NCBI RefSeq assembly: GCF_001467895.1
Contig: NZ_LNYO01000024.1
Span: forward strand, 274,519-338,518
Length of the DNA: 64,000 nt
Source: Legionella nautarum
GTDB taxonomy: Bacteria; Pseudomonadota; Gammaproteobacteria; Legionellales; Legionellaceae
Direction: 5' to 3'
Both the position numbers and the translations under genes were made by a program. Every line of letters begins with the position of its first letter. The first letter of the stretch is position 1. Positions 1 to 9,195 of this stretch are shown here, one piece after another. Under the pieces are notes generated by a model that was not told the origin of the DNA, did no database searches, and worked only from the letters and a program-made list of their open reading frames with translations.

Positions 1-571
1 GACCTTCGGTTAGTACTTCCAAAATAACTGATAAGTTTTCGGCATTCTCGTTGACATGAAAAACAGAACTCCCCCCCATACCTTCGAGGGGTTTAAAAAT
101 TACATTTTGCTGTTCTTGCCAAAAAGCACGAAGACGCTTTAGGTCGCGGCTTACCAAAGTTTGCGGGCAACATTGAGGAAAATTTAAGGTAAAAAATTTC
201 TCATTCGCATCGCGTAAACTGCTTGGTTTATTTGCGACTAAAACCCCCTCTCGTTCGGCAAGTTGTAAAGCGTAAGTTGTATAAATGTACTCCATATCAA
301 AAGGCGGATCCTTGCGCATCAATATAATATCGAACTCATTTAAAGCTTTTTCGCCTTCCTCTTTAATCTCAGCCCACTGGCTAGTATTTACATCACCTAT
401 TTTGATTGAAAACACGCGGGCATAGGCATGACCTTGCCGGCAGTATAAGTCGTCTTGAGTAAAAAAAACACAGTACCAACCCATCGCCTGCGCACTTTTA
501 AGCATAGCAACCGTAGAATCCTTATAAGCCTTAATTTTATGTATTGGATCCATCAGTACAGCTAGTTTCAT
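1..571 (-). CDS. gshB: Glutathione synthetase (partial, C-terminus beyond window)
   Basis: ATP-grasp enzyme that joins glycine to gamma-glutamylcysteine in the cytoplasm, the second step of glutathione synthesis. The minus-strand frame is open from an ATG at 571 to the window edge, giving about 190 residues. The N-terminus MKLAVLMDPI, the motif RKDPPFDMEYIY and the glycine-rich segment KPLEGMGGSSVF are typical of proteobacterial GshB. Its start codon overlaps the stop of the upstream gshA by one base (TAATG), so the two are translationally coupled in one operon. The carboxy-terminal part of the ATP-grasp domain is not in the window. Confidence 0.93.
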   Translation of the reverse strand, partial: MKLAVLMDPIHKIKAYKDSTVAMLKSAQAMGWYCVFFTQDDLYCRQGHAYARVFSIKIGDVNTSQWAEIKEEGEKALNEFDIILMRKDPPFDMEYIYTTYALQLAEREGVLVANKPSSLRDANEKFFTLNFPQCCPQTLVSRDLKRLRAFWQEQQNVIFKPLEGMGGSSVFHVNENAENLSVILEVLTEG

Positions 572-1866
572 TACTCGCCTCCAACTGCTGCAATTTCTCT
601 TGCCGCAGCAAGTGCTGCTAGCCGCGCGATGACTCCATAAGCATAAAACCGGTTAGGACAATCCACAACTGCTAAATCGTTACGAGGCATATTACAAGCT
701 TGTGCAAATGCAAGTGGTTCAAAATGCATACCTGGCGCATTAAGATTTTCATCAATACCGCGACCTTGGTGTACTCGATAAAAACCGCCCACGACAAATT
801 GGCCGATCATATACACCACAGGTTCAGCCACCGCACCATTAGGCATCGTTTCAAAGGTATAAACCCCCTCCTGAATCATCACCCTTTCCACCTTACGACT
901 TCCTTTACTTGCTGCCATTTTCGTACGTTGCTTGCGATTAAGTTGGCGCAACTCATCGCCTTCATGCACCATCATGACACCCATACCATAGGTACCATTA
1001 TCAGCCTTAACAACGACAAAGGGTTTGTCTGAAATAGCATAAGTTGCATATTTATCTTTGATCATTGCTAATAATTTATCCACCTGATCAGCTAAATTAT
1101 CTACTCCTTCTTGAGCCATAAAATCGACCCCGTCTACCGCATTAAAATAGGGATTAATTAGCCAAGGATCCATATCCACTAACTGGGCAAATTCGCTAAC
1201 TACCTCATCAAAAAATTGAAAATGGTTGGATTTAAGCCTGGAAGCCCATCCTAATTTTGAAGTAGGACTTATGCGTTGCTTCAAATTTTCTAGAATTTTG
1301 GGAACACCTGAAGAGAGATCATTGTTAAGCAGGATCATACAGGGATCAAAATTATCTAGTCCTATTCTATCTTTGTCACGATGTAAAGGTTCAACGAGTA
1401 GAGTTTGCCCCTCTTCCGTAGTCATTTCTGTCTCTTCGGTTACTTCAGGATCTAAACTTCCTATGCGTACTACAAATCCCGCCTTCATAAAAATATCACG
1501 CAGTATCAATAAACTGCTTAAATAGAATCGATTTCGAGTATGGCTCTCAGGTAAGAGCAAAATATGTTTGCATTTGGGCATATAATCAATCAACGCTGAT
1601 TGAGCAGCCTGAATACATAAGGGTAGAAAATCACGATTAAGATTGTTAAATCCCGCAGGAAATAAATTAGTATCAACTGGGGCCAGTTTAAATCCAGCAT
1701 GGCGTAAATCCACAGAAGAAGTAATCGGTGGAGGCGTTTCCTGCCATTTTTCGCGAAACCAAGATTCAATAGTAACTATTTGTTTTAATATAATTTTTTC
1801 CACATGGCATAAGGGACCACTATGGGCTGTAGTTAAATGAGGTACAGGGACATCCTCTACATGCAT
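571..1866 (-). CDS. gshA: Glutamate-cysteine ligase, ferrooxidans-type
   Basis: Makes gamma-glutamylcysteine, the first step of glutathione synthesis. The protein resembles the GshA family first noted in Acidithiobacillus ferrooxidans, not the E. coli family. Conserved stretches include SSVDLRHAGFKLAPVDTN, FPAGFNNL and VVKADNGTYGMGVMM. The frame also opens at a TTG at 1893, but an ATG at 1866 has a strong ribosome site (GGAG, 6 bases upstream), so I place the start there, giving 431 residues. The gene is directly followed by gshB, which supports the assignment. Confidence 0.9.
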   Translation of the reverse strand: MHVEDVPVPHLTTAHSGPLCHVEKIILKQIVTIESWFREKWQETPPPITSSVDLRHAGFKLAPVDTNLFPAGFNNLNRDFLPLCIQAAQSALIDYMPKCKHILLLPESHTRNRFYLSSLLILRDIFMKAGFVVRIGSLDPEVTEETEMTTEEGQTLLVEPLHRDKDRIGLDNFDPCMILLNNDLSSGVPKILENLKQRISPTSKLGWASRLKSNHFQFFDEVVSEFAQLVDMDPWLINPYFNAVDGVDFMAQEGVDNLADQVDKLLAMIKDKYATYAISDKPFVVVKADNGTYGMGVMMVHEGDELRQLNRKQRTKMAASKGSRKVERVMIQEGVYTFETMPNGAVAEPVVYMIGQFVVGGFYRVHQGRGIDENLNAPGMHFEPLAFAQACNMPRNDLAVVDCPNRFYAYGVIARLAALAAAREIAAVGGE

Positions 1867-1978
1867 ATTTTCTCCAATAACAAACTTTATCAAAGGGATG
1901 TTAACTCAGGTTAAGGATCGAATAAAATAAAACTTTGTGAATTCATTTATTATAGGATCTGTTGACAATTCATTCCTG

Positions 1979-2046
1979 CTGCCTACATACCTGCGATATC
2001 AAGCGATCTTCCCTACCCAGATCTCTGGATCCCGTGAACAGGCCGC
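1979..2046. repeat. Decayed copy of a dispersed palindromic repeat
   Basis: The intergenic segment contains GCGATATC, AAGCGATC, CTCTGGATCCCG and GAACAG in the same order as two other intergenic sites in this window (25108-25196 and 39505-39580). It is the most degraded of the three. It lies between the divergent gshA and transporter genes. The alignment was made by eye. Confidence 0.5.
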
Positions 2047-2142
2047 TTAAAGTAGCCTTAGGTTTTTGCTGAGCTGTAAAAATACTTACTAAATAGCCGC
2101 CTTCCTGTCATAATCCTTCGCGGAGCTAATTGAGAATACATT

Positions 2143-3039
2143 GTGAATAACACCAAAACCTTACCCGCTTTAATTATTTTAATCGCACTAGGATTTATCT
2201 GGGGTTCAGGATACACTCTCGCCAAATTCGCAATGACTCATGGCGTACCCCCTTTAGGCTATGCGTTTTGGCAAGCACTCGGACCGGCTTTATTATTAAC
2301 CCTCTTCTGTCTCAATAAGCAATCCTGCCCCCTGTTTAAACCCCAGTATTGGAGCTATTTTCTCGTCTGTGGTTTAGTAGGAATTGCCATCCCCAATACA
2401 AATATGTATTTCATTGCCAGCCACATTCCTGCTGGACTTCTTGCTGTATTGGTGAATACCGTACCTCTGCTGGTTTATCCAATGGCTTTAATTGCCGGCC
2501 AGGAACGCTTCGATAGCTGGCGCATTCTTGCTCTTTTACTAGGTATGGCTGGTATTTGGCTAATTATTTCCCCAATCAACCAAGATTTGCTCTCAGGTTG
2601 GACTTTTCTTGCCTTAATCAGCCCTTTGGCCTTTGCCTTCTGCTCAATTTATATTACCGCTAAACAACCAGTGACTTTAAACGTGTTGCAATCAGCGAGT
2701 GGCATGTTACTCACTGCCTCTTTATTACTCACTCCACTGGTAATCCAGCAACAAGCTTTCTATCCTCTTAGTTTGTCTTTTACGCCTGTTGAACAAGTTG
2801 TACTCTTAGAAATTGCTCTTTCCACTATTGGTTACTTGCTTTTCTTTCAATTAGTCAAGCTAGCCGGCCCCGTTTTTTATAGCTTGACGGGAGGAATAGT
2901 CGCTTTAACCGGTTTATTTTGGGGCTTTGTTATTTTTCATGAGAAACCCAGTTCTTTACAGAACCTAGCCATTGCCTGCGTGCTTTGCGGCGTTTTTCTG
3001 TTATCATGGCGACAATCAAAAACACTCAAGGGAGCATAG
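2143..3039 (+). CDS. DMT-superfamily (EamA) transporter
   Basis: Inner-membrane protein of 298 residues with about ten hydrophobic segments arranged as two EamA halves (roughly residues 10-145 and 155-290). The opening FIWGSGYTLAKFA is typical of drug/metabolite transporters, which export small molecules; the substrate cannot be read from sequence. The start is GTG at 2143, preceded by only a weak ribosome site. The next gene begins 3 bases after the stop, so it heads a three-gene operon with a small membrane protein and a rhodanese. Confidence 0.85.
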   Translation: MNNTKTLPALIILIALGFIWGSGYTLAKFAMTHGVPPLGYAFWQALGPALLLTLFCLNKQSCPLFKPQYWSYFLVCGLVGIAIPNTNMYFIASHIPAGLLAVLVNTVPLLVYPMALIAGQERFDSWRILALLLGMAGIWLIISPINQDLLSGWTFLALISPLAFAFCSIYITAKQPVTLNVLQSASGMLLTASLLLTPLVIQQQAFYPLSLSFTPVEQVVLLEIALSTIGYLLFFQLVKLAGPVFYSLTGGIVALTGLFWGFVIFHEKPSSLQNLAIACVLCGVFLLSWRQSKTLKGA

Positions 3040-3042
3040 GAC

Positions 3043-3324
3043 ATGCTAACCGATTTTATTCAGCAATATAATAATCAGATTCAGACTTTCCATTATTTAT
3101 TAGTACTTATTAATGCAATTCTGCATGTCCTTTTTGCCGGCGCTGTTGCGCGTGATGCTGGAAACCTTTATCAATTGGGCCAACGCCCTGCTTTGGTCTC
3201 CGCTGGAACTTGGGCTTTTGCTACACTGCTTGGCGGGGTAATCACTGCTGCAATTTATTGGTTTATTCATCATTCCACACTTACTAGACCCATGCTCAGA
3301 GAGAATCATTATGATAGAACCTAA
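3043..3324 (+). CDS. Small two-helix membrane protein, unknown
   Basis: Protein of 93 residues with two clear hydrophobic segments (about residues 18-35 and 55-74), separated by a loop with [14 protein letters not shown]. No family recognised. It is tightly packed between the EamA transporter (3-base gap) and the rhodanese gene (14-base overlap), which suggests co-translation and perhaps a shared role at the inner membrane. The function is not known. Confidence 0.75.
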   Translation: MLTDFIQQYNNQIQTFHYLLVLINAILHVLFAGAVARDAGNLYQLGQRPALVSAGTWAFATLLGGVITAAIYWFIHHSTLTRPMLRENHYDRT

Positions 3325-3643
3325 AATCAATACCATTGATGTCCACGAATTAAAAAAGCGACTTGATACCAACCCCAACCTATGTTTGATTGATGTCAGA
3401 GAATTACATGAGTGGCAATCCCTACATATCCCAGGTGCTTTGCATATTCCCAAAGACGAATTAGCCGCTAAAATCGAAGCGCTAATCCCTGAGCGTGAGA
3501 AACCTATTTATTTACATTGCAAAGCTGGGGTACGTTCCCTCTATGCTGCAAATTGTTTACTCAATATGGGTTATCAAGAACTGTACTCCATCGATGGCGG
3601 AATTGCTGAATGGGCGATGGTTGGTTATCCCGTAGAGTCGTAA
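3311..3643 (+). CDS. Single-domain rhodanese
   Basis: Cytoplasmic sulfurtransferase-type protein of 110 residues that is a single rhodanese domain. The CH2A-type segment [10 protein letters not shown] and the active loop HCKAGVRS, with the persulfide-carrying cysteine at about residue 70, are intact. A conserved ending, [15 protein letters not shown], is present. It overlaps the end of the preceding membrane gene by 14 bases. The sulfur donor and acceptor are unknown. Confidence 0.88.
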   Translation: MIEPKINTIDVHELKKRLDTNPNLCLIDVRELHEWQSLHIPGALHIPKDELAAKIEALIPEREKPIYLHCKAGVRSLYAANCLLNMGYQELYSIDGGIAEWAMVGYPVES

Positions 3644-3669
3644 TAGCTTAGCCCAATAGGCATCCGAAT

Positions 3670-3713
3670 GCCCATACGTCATCCTTTAAGAAAGCAAAGA
3701 TTGACGGATGGGC
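3670..3713. terminator. Possible bidirectional terminator hairpin
   Basis: The stem GCCCAT plus GTCA pairs with TGAC plus ATGGGC across an internal 2-base bulge, between two convergent genes. No strong T tract follows on either strand, so its role as a terminator is inferred from position. Confidence 0.35.
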
Positions 3714-3724
3714 GCGGTCAGCAA

Positions 3725-4732
3725 TTAGCCTAGACCAGCAGTATTAGTAGGCGCTGGCTCACCATTTCCTTGCGTATTGCTCGGATGAACAGGCGGCGCA
3801 GTTTCGGGAGCAGGTTTAGGAGCAGCGGAATAAACGCCAAAAGTAGGAAGCAAATTACCGAAGCTCCATGACCCCGGATTTTTTGCTTGTTCAAGTTTTT
3901 TCTTTGCTAGCTCCGCTTCTTTTTCTTTTTTCACTCTTGCCAATTGAGCTTCATGCTCCTCTTTGGCACGTAGCAACTCTTCTTCCTTTCGAATTCTCAG
4001 GTCTTCAGCCTGCTTAGTCACATTTTCGTCTACAATCTTATCCGAAGCCTCTAGGATTATTTTAGAACTTAACTTTAAATAGGCACTGACATCGAGATTT
4101 TGAATATCAGAAAATGCATGCTTTTCTCTAAATCCTAGAGTGGATCGCTTATCCAAATGCTCGTGTGGAAGATAAACATAAGCTTCAATAAAATTCTTCG
4201 CAGTTTGCATAAATGTTTGCATCCGACCGGGGCTTACCTCGTTTAGTTTAGTACGGCCAGTACTCGCGAGTAATCCACGGAATAATTCACTTCCACCGCC
4301 TACATAACCACCGCAACTACCTTTGTAGGTTACACTGGTTCCTTCCACATGATTAGAATCGAAAATGCTTTCATTACTGCCCTCTGAGATTTCAGCAGTT
4401 ACCAGCGTACTCAGGCTGGCGAAGATGATCCCTTTTAATAACTCTTGCTGTTGTTCTGGTTCTGTAACTTCGTTCACTGCAGCACGATCCGATTCACAAA
4501 GCAGCTCCATTAACTGTTTCGTTTCAGCTTCACAAAATAGCTCAGTTACTCTATGTAAAAATTGAGCTTGATATTTACGGTGTGCAGGTAATTCTTCAAT
4601 AGTACGAAGATTCCCATGTTTTCTTTTCAGATCTTCAAGAGCATGCACAAACCCTGAATTACGAAGCTGCCCTTCTTTAGGTACGGCGCCATTTAGTTGT
4701 TCACTGTACGGTCTAATAACAAAATCACCCAT
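3725..4732 (-). CDS. Unknown protein with charged coiled coil, candidate effector
   Basis: No family recognised. The 335-residue product has no signal peptide or membrane segment. Residues 1-235 look globular. Residues about 238-285 form an Arg/Glu/Lys-rich stretch (LRIRKEEELLRAKEEHEAQL) that should be coiled coil. The last 50 residues are Pro/Ala-rich and disordered. A globular-plus-coil architecture without bacterial homologues I know is common among Dot/Icm substrates, but nothing here proves secretion. It is a single gene, convergent with the rhodanese operon. Confidence 0.6.
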   Translation of the reverse strand: MGDFVIRPYSEQLNGAVPKEGQLRNSGFVHALEDLKRKHGNLRTIEELPAHRKYQAQFLHRVTELFCEAETKQLMELLCESDRAAVNEVTEPEQQQELLKGIIFASLSTLVTAEISEGSNESIFDSNHVEGTSVTYKGSCGGYVGGGSELFRGLLASTGRTKLNEVSPGRMQTFMQTAKNFIEAYVYLPHEHLDKRSTLGFREKHAFSDIQNLDVSAYLKLSSKIILEASDKIVDENVTKQAEDLRIRKEEELLRAKEEHEAQLARVKKEKEAELAKKKLEQAKNPGSWSFGNLLPTFGVYSAAPKPAPETAPPVHPSNTQGNGEPAPTNTAGLG

Positions 4733-5008
4733 CTTTTTCTCTCCTTAGACTCCATGAAATAGGTTGCTAAAATACATCGCGCACTCAGTGTAAACTAATT
4801 AAATTGATTCGTCATGAATTTTCTTTAGGCTAATTAATCAATTAGCAACCTCATGATTAGACTAAAAAAAGCAGCCTTTGCTCAAGATTAGAGCTACAAA
4901 TAAAATCGATCTGCATTGTTTAAAATCAGATAATTGCTTTTTTTGCTATTTACCCTCAGCAGAAACTCATTTAGGATGCGATCATTAATTTTTTGTGCAG
5001 AGATCAAA

Positions 5009-6628
5009 ATGAAAAAAGGCCTGCTTTTAATCGCATTATTTTTCTCTTCTATATCATTCGCCAAACCGCCTAAACTTGTTGTTCAACTGGTTATCGATCA
5101 ATTACGCGGTGATTTAATCAATCAATATCGCCCTGAGTTTGGCAAAAATGGCTTTAATTACTTATTGGCCCATGCGCTTGACTATCACAATGCCCATCAT
5201 CCTCATGCCAATACAGTAACCTGTGTTGGGCATGCAACCATTGCAACAGGTTCATTCCCTGCCTTACATGGCATTGTTAGTAATGAATGGTATGATAAAA
5301 AATTAGCTAAAAGCATTAATTGTGTAGAAGATGAAAAAAGCGCAATCTTAGCAACTTCCCGCACAAAAAAAATATTGGAGGGGCGCTCTCCTCACCAACT
5401 AATAGCATCCACTTTGAGTGACGAACTAATTTTAGCACAGGCAGGCCGTGCCTTCGCTGTCTCCTTAAAGGACCGCTCTGCCATTACCTTAGCAGGTCAT
5501 GCAGGTAAAGCGTTTTGGTTTGATAAAGAAAATGGTGGCTTTATTACCAGTCAGCACTATTATTCATCCTATCCTCAATGGGTGGGTGCATGGAATAAAC
5601 GCTATGAAGCCAAAGATGAGACTTGGAATCTAAGCCGACCAGTAGATAGTTATCATTTTGCCAAAGCTCCACGCTTCATCAATCGCTTTCCTGGCTTTGG
5701 ACAAAACTTCCCTCATCATTTAGGGGATCCCGGCAGTGCGGAGTATTTTAAATTTTTATCCATTAGTCCCTTCGCCGATGAGTTGACTGCTAATTTTGCC
5801 ATCAGCTTATTGGCAGAGGAAAAGTTGGGTAAAACTAAGAATAAAACCGACTATTTAGCCATTAGCTTTTCCGCTGTTGATGGAATTGGACATCAGTTTG
5901 GGCCGAATAGCCTTGAATCAGAAGATAATTTACTACGCTTGGACAAAACCTTGGCAAAATTATTAGCGGCTCTTGAGCAAGAGGTTGGACTTGAAAATAC
6001 CTTGATCGTACTTACGGCTGATCATGGGGTTAGTGATTCGAGAGCTTATCTTGCTGCCCACCAAATTCACCAAACTCATTCCTTAAAAATAGGGCAACTA
6101 CAAAGTCTTATCGAAAAAACTTTAGCTAAACGATATCAATTAGCAAGCGATAGTTTGCAAGCAATTTCCTTACCCTATATTTATCTTAATCATCAGATAA
6201 TTCACAAACAGCAATTATCAGTTCATCAAGTGAGTGCTTACCTGGCCGATATTTTGCGGCAACAACCGGGCATATTCCAAGCTTATTCACTGCCTTTAAG
6301 TAATATCGAACGAGATTGGTTAAGTGCTAAAGTGGATAAAATGGCTTTTCCTGAGCGTTCTGGCGATCTTTATTTAGTGCCGCCACCTTATCAAGCCTTG
6401 GCTGATAAAAGCGAACAACGCGTCGCTCATGGCACACCCTGGCAATATGATAGCTACGTCCCTTTATTATTCGTTAATGCTAGATTTAAAGCACAGCGTA
6501 TTTATCACAGGGTGAATACCACTGATATTGCTCCTACTTTAGCGGCCCTTTTGGCCATTAAACCACCTTCCGCCACGGTTGGACAACCACTGATGGAAGT
6601 TCTGCATGAATTTGAGTTGAAGGGCTAA
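5009..6628 (+). CDS. PafA-type alkaline phosphatase, exported
   Basis: Periplasmic phosphomonoesterase of the alkaline phosphatase superfamily. From the ATG at 5009 the protein is 539 residues with a signal peptide ending SFA-KPP; the frame opens at 4934, but the signal peptide argues for the later start. Catalytic features match the PafA subgroup: metal Asp30 (VIDQLRGD), nucleophile Thr71 (TVTCVGHAT), Asn92, the Lys154-x-Arg156 pair (LKDRSA), Asp291/His295 (DGIGHQFG), Asp338/His339 (ADHG) and a late AHGTPW His. It releases phosphate from organic monoesters. It appears monocistronic. Confidence 0.88.
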   Translation: MKKGLLLIALFFSSISFAKPPKLVVQLVIDQLRGDLINQYRPEFGKNGFNYLLAHALDYHNAHHPHANTVTCVGHATIATGSFPALHGIVSNEWYDKKLAKSINCVEDEKSAILATSRTKKILEGRSPHQLIASTLSDELILAQAGRAFAVSLKDRSAITLAGHAGKAFWFDKENGGFITSQHYYSSYPQWVGAWNKRYEAKDETWNLSRPVDSYHFAKAPRFINRFPGFGQNFPHHLGDPGSAEYFKFLSISPFADELTANFAISLLAEEKLGKTKNKTDYLAISFSAVDGIGHQFGPNSLESEDNLLRLDKTLAKLLAALEQEVGLENTLIVLTADHGVSDSRAYLAAHQIHQTHSLKIGQLQSLIEKTLAKRYQLASDSLQAISLPYIYLNHQIIHKQQLSVHQVSAYLADILRQQPGIFQAYSLPLSNIERDWLSAKVDKMAFPERSGDLYLVPPPYQALADKSEQRVAHGTPWQYDSYVPLLFVNARFKAQRIYHRVNTTDIAPTLAALLAIKPPSATVGQPLMEVLHEFELKG

Positions 6629-6735
6629 GGAAGTTAAACGTTGGGGGGATCAACCAAGGCTTAGCAAGCCGTCTTGCAATTAACCTCGCTTCTGGCTACT
6701 TTTATACAATAAGGCTCTAAATCTAAGAGTAGGTT

Positions 6736-7593
6736 ATGGAAAACAAAGCAAAAACCTTTGTTCTTTTAGCAGCCCTAACAGCCTTGCTTCTTATTATTGG
6801 TAATCTGTTAGGAGGACATACCGGGCTGCTTATAGCACTTGCTTTAGCTGTTTTTATGAATTTTAGTGCTTACTGGTATTCTGATCAAATCGTATTGCGC
6901 GCCTATCAAGCACAACCTTTGGATGAAAATCACCCTGTTTACAACATCATTGCTCAATTAACTAAGAAAGCACAAATTCCAATGCCCAAGGTCTATTCTG
7001 TAGAAACCCCTGTGCCCAATGCCTTTGCCACAGGCCGAAACCCCGAGCATGCGAGTATCGCAGTAACTACAGGCATCTTAAATCGTATGAATGAGGAAGA
7101 ACTAGCTGGCGTGCTTGCTCATGAAATGTCACATGTCATTCATCGAGATACCCTTATTAGTGCTGTAGCAGCAACCCTTGCCGGAGCTATTAGTTCTTTA
7201 GCTAATATTTTCATGTGGAGTTCTTTAGGGCGTTCGTCGGATTCAGAAGATCGCGTTAATCCAATCGGTGCTATGTTAATGACCGTTCTAGGACCGATGG
7301 CGGCGGGCCTAATTCAAATGGCTGTATCACGCTCCTGTGAATACGATGCCGATGCCAGTGGCGCTAAACTCTGTGGGAATCCTTTATGGCTAGCAAGTGC
7401 TCTAGCAAAACTTGAGGAAGCCAATCAACAAGGGCAGTTTCAAGCCGCTGATGAACATCCTAATACTGCACATATGTTTATTGTTAATCCGTTAAGTGCT
7501 GCAAAATTAAGCCAATTATTTTCTACTCATCCACCCACTGAAGAACGGATAAGACGTTTACAAGCGATGGCAAGAGAATCATGGGTAAGATGA
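6736..7593 (+). CDS. htpX: Membrane zinc metalloprotease HtpX
   Basis: Inner-membrane M48 protease that degrades misfolded membrane proteins. At 285 residues it is close to the usual length. Two N-terminal hydrophobic segments (about 8-24 and 29-46) precede the zinc motif HEMSH (His129, Glu130, His133). Two more hydrophobic segments follow, and then the third ligand in [10 protein letters not shown]. The C-terminus [13 protein letters not shown] is characteristic. It is separated from the phosphatase by 107 bases and probably has its own promoter. In other bacteria it is heat or Cpx induced; no such site is claimed here. Confidence 0.95.
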   Translation: MENKAKTFVLLAALTALLLIIGNLLGGHTGLLIALALAVFMNFSAYWYSDQIVLRAYQAQPLDENHPVYNIIAQLTKKAQIPMPKVYSVETPVPNAFATGRNPEHASIAVTTGILNRMNEEELAGVLAHEMSHVIHRDTLISAVAATLAGAISSLANIFMWSSLGRSSDSEDRVNPIGAMLMTVLGPMAAGLIQMAVSRSCEYDADASGAKLCGNPLWLASALAKLEEANQQGQFQAADEHPNTAHMFIVNPLSAAKLSQLFSTHPPTEERIRRLQAMARESWVR

Positions 7594-7635
7594 GATAATG
7601 GAATAAATTGTATGCGCTCACAAAGCCAAAACTGA

Positions 7636-7812
7636 GCACTTATAATAGAATTGCACGCCTGGTTTAATCAAGTGATCTTCCAATGCACCAATTTTACAAA
7701 TGCTAATTTGAGCAATTCCTACGGTTTAACCCAGGAAGAATTAAACAATGCTTGTGGTAGACCCGTGACGCTGCCAGAAAAACTATCAATCCCTTCTTGT
7801 CCCAGAGAATGA
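7636..7812 (+). pseudogene. C-terminal remnant of a pentapeptide-repeat protein
   Basis: An open frame after the TGA at 7633 encodes about 58 codons with no good start codon or ribosome site. It reads CTNFTNANLSNSYGLTQEEL, then NNACGRPVTLPEKLSIPSC, then stop. Two pentapeptide rungs followed by an LTQEELxxACG...LPEKL ending are the usual C-terminus of pentapeptide-repeat proteins. The rest of the gene is absent, so this is a fragment left by deletion. It occupies most of the 323-base gap between htpX and yibN. Confidence 0.6.
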
Positions 7813-7916
7813 TTAATTAATCCAGGAAAAATATTCCTGTAAAGGGGTTGATAACTTGCGTTGAAACACCAATCTAAGGATAATTCATTTTTTGTAGCTA
7901 GCTTACCAGGTAAAAT

Positions 7917-8339
7917 ATGGGACACTTAGGCCAATTTATTACTAATCATTGGGGACTTTGGCTCGCCTTAGTCGTGATTTTATTATTAATTTTCATTAAT
8001 GAACTTCTCACCCAGAGAAAAAGAGCAAAAGAAATCTCCCCTCAAGCAGCAGTGAATTTAATCAACCATGAAGATGCGATGGTAGTCGATTTGCGTGAGG
8101 TCGATGCTTTCCGTAAGGGCCATATTATTGATGCAGTTCGTGCTACTCCTGATGATTTTGCTCAACAACGCATGGATAAGTATAAAGCGAAAACACTTAT
8201 TCTAGTTTGTGCTCGCGGTTTGCAATCTGCGCAACTGGCAGCTAAATTACAAGCAGAAGGCTTTTCAAAATCCATGGTATTAGCAGGTGGAATAGCCGCT
8301 TGGCAAACTGCTGAATTACCGCTCGTGAAAGGAAAATAA
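7917..8339 (+). CDS. yibN: Membrane-anchored rhodanese YibN
   Basis: Protein of 140 residues with one N-terminal membrane segment (about 13-30) and a cytoplasmic rhodanese domain (about 38-138). The active loop is CARGLQSA, with Cys98. First gene of the conserved order yibN-grxC-secB-gpsA, also found in E. coli. Only 2 bases separate it from grxC. In E. coli YibN has been linked to membrane protein biogenesis; transfer of that role here is inference. Confidence 0.92.
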   Translation: MGHLGQFITNHWGLWLALVVILLLIFINELLTQRKRAKEISPQAAVNLINHEDAMVVDLREVDAFRKGHIIDAVRATPDDFAQQRMDKYKAKTLILVCARGLQSAQLAAKLQAEGFSKSMVLAGGIAAWQTAELPLVKGK

Positions 8340-8341
8340 AC

Positions 8342-8596
8342 ATGGCAACAGTCATTATGTACAGCACAGGTTATTGCCCTTATTGCCGCTCAGCTAAAGC
8401 GCTACTGGAAAAAAAAGGCGTACAATATACCGATATTCGTGTCGATGAAGACCCTAGTAAACGCGATGAAATGATAGCCAAAAGTGGAAGACATACCGTG
8501 CCACAAATATTCATAAACGGCCAACACATTGGTGGCTGTGATGATATGTACGCCCTAGACAATCAAGGGCAATTAGATGAACTTTTACAAAAATAG
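8342..8596 (+). CDS. grxC: Glutaredoxin 3
   Basis: Small cytoplasmic thiol oxidoreductase of 84 residues, which reduces disulfides using glutathione. The CPYC active site is at residues 12-15. The glutathione-binding features HTVPQIFINGQHIGGCDD are intact. It lies between yibN and secB in one operon. Glutathione itself is supplied by gshA/gshB at the left end of the window. Confidence 0.96.
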   Translation: MATVIMYSTGYCPYCRSAKALLEKKGVQYTDIRVDEDPSKRDEMIAKSGRHTVPQIFINGQHIGGCDDMYALDNQGQLDELLQK

Positions 8597-8604
8597 GAAA
8601 AAAA

Positions 8605-9090
8605 ATGTCAGAACCAGTAAATGCTCCTCAACAAGATGAAGCGCAATTTATGATCCAGCGTATTTATGTTAAAGATTCTTCTTTTGAGACTCCTAATACT
8701 CCCGCAGTTTTCCAACAACAATGGGAGCCTGAGTTATCTTTAGATTTAAATACTCAGCATGTTGAATTAGAGAAGGGAGTCTATGAAGTAGTGTTAACAG
8801 TGACTGCTACAGTAAAAAACCAAAATGCCGTCGCATTTTTAGCTGAAGTTAAACAAGCAGGTATCTTTACTATTCAGGGCGCTCCCTCTGACCAACTCGA
8901 TCATTTACTAGGTAGCTTCTGCCCAAATATCCTTTTCCCTTATGCACGCGAAATGATCACTGCTCAAGTTATTCGTGGTAGCTTCCCACAATTGGTGTTA
9001 GCGCCGATTAACTTTGATGCACTCTATATGCAGCAGCTTGAAGAGAAGCAAAAAGGGAAGCAACAAGAGACTGAATCAACAACACACTAA
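8605..9090 (+). CDS. secB: Export chaperone SecB
   Basis: Cytoplasmic tetrameric chaperone that holds preproteins unfolded and delivers them to SecA. The product is 161 residues, normal for the family. It shows the conserved core FLAEVKQAGIF and the segment CPNILFPYAREMI followed by GSFPQLVLAPINF. The acidic/glutamine tail is typical. It starts 8 bases after grxC in the yibN-grxC-secB-gpsA operon. Confidence 0.96.
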   Translation: MSEPVNAPQQDEAQFMIQRIYVKDSSFETPNTPAVFQQQWEPELSLDLNTQHVELEKGVYEVVLTVTATVKNQNAVAFLAEVKQAGIFTIQGAPSDQLDHLLGSFCPNILFPYAREMITAQVIRGSFPQLVLAPINFDALYMQQLEEKQKGKQQETESTTH

Positions 9091-9195
9091 ACCACGAAGC
9101 ACTAGCTCGAGGAGTGTCCATGTTTTCACGAATGGTTATTTTTCTCAAATGAGTCAAATAGGGCCATTCCCTAAGTGGGACTACATACTTACACC

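Noticed and set aside
7719-7925. 68-codon minus-strand frame
   Set aside because: It is antisense to the pentapeptide-repeat remnant, which has a recognisable protein pattern.
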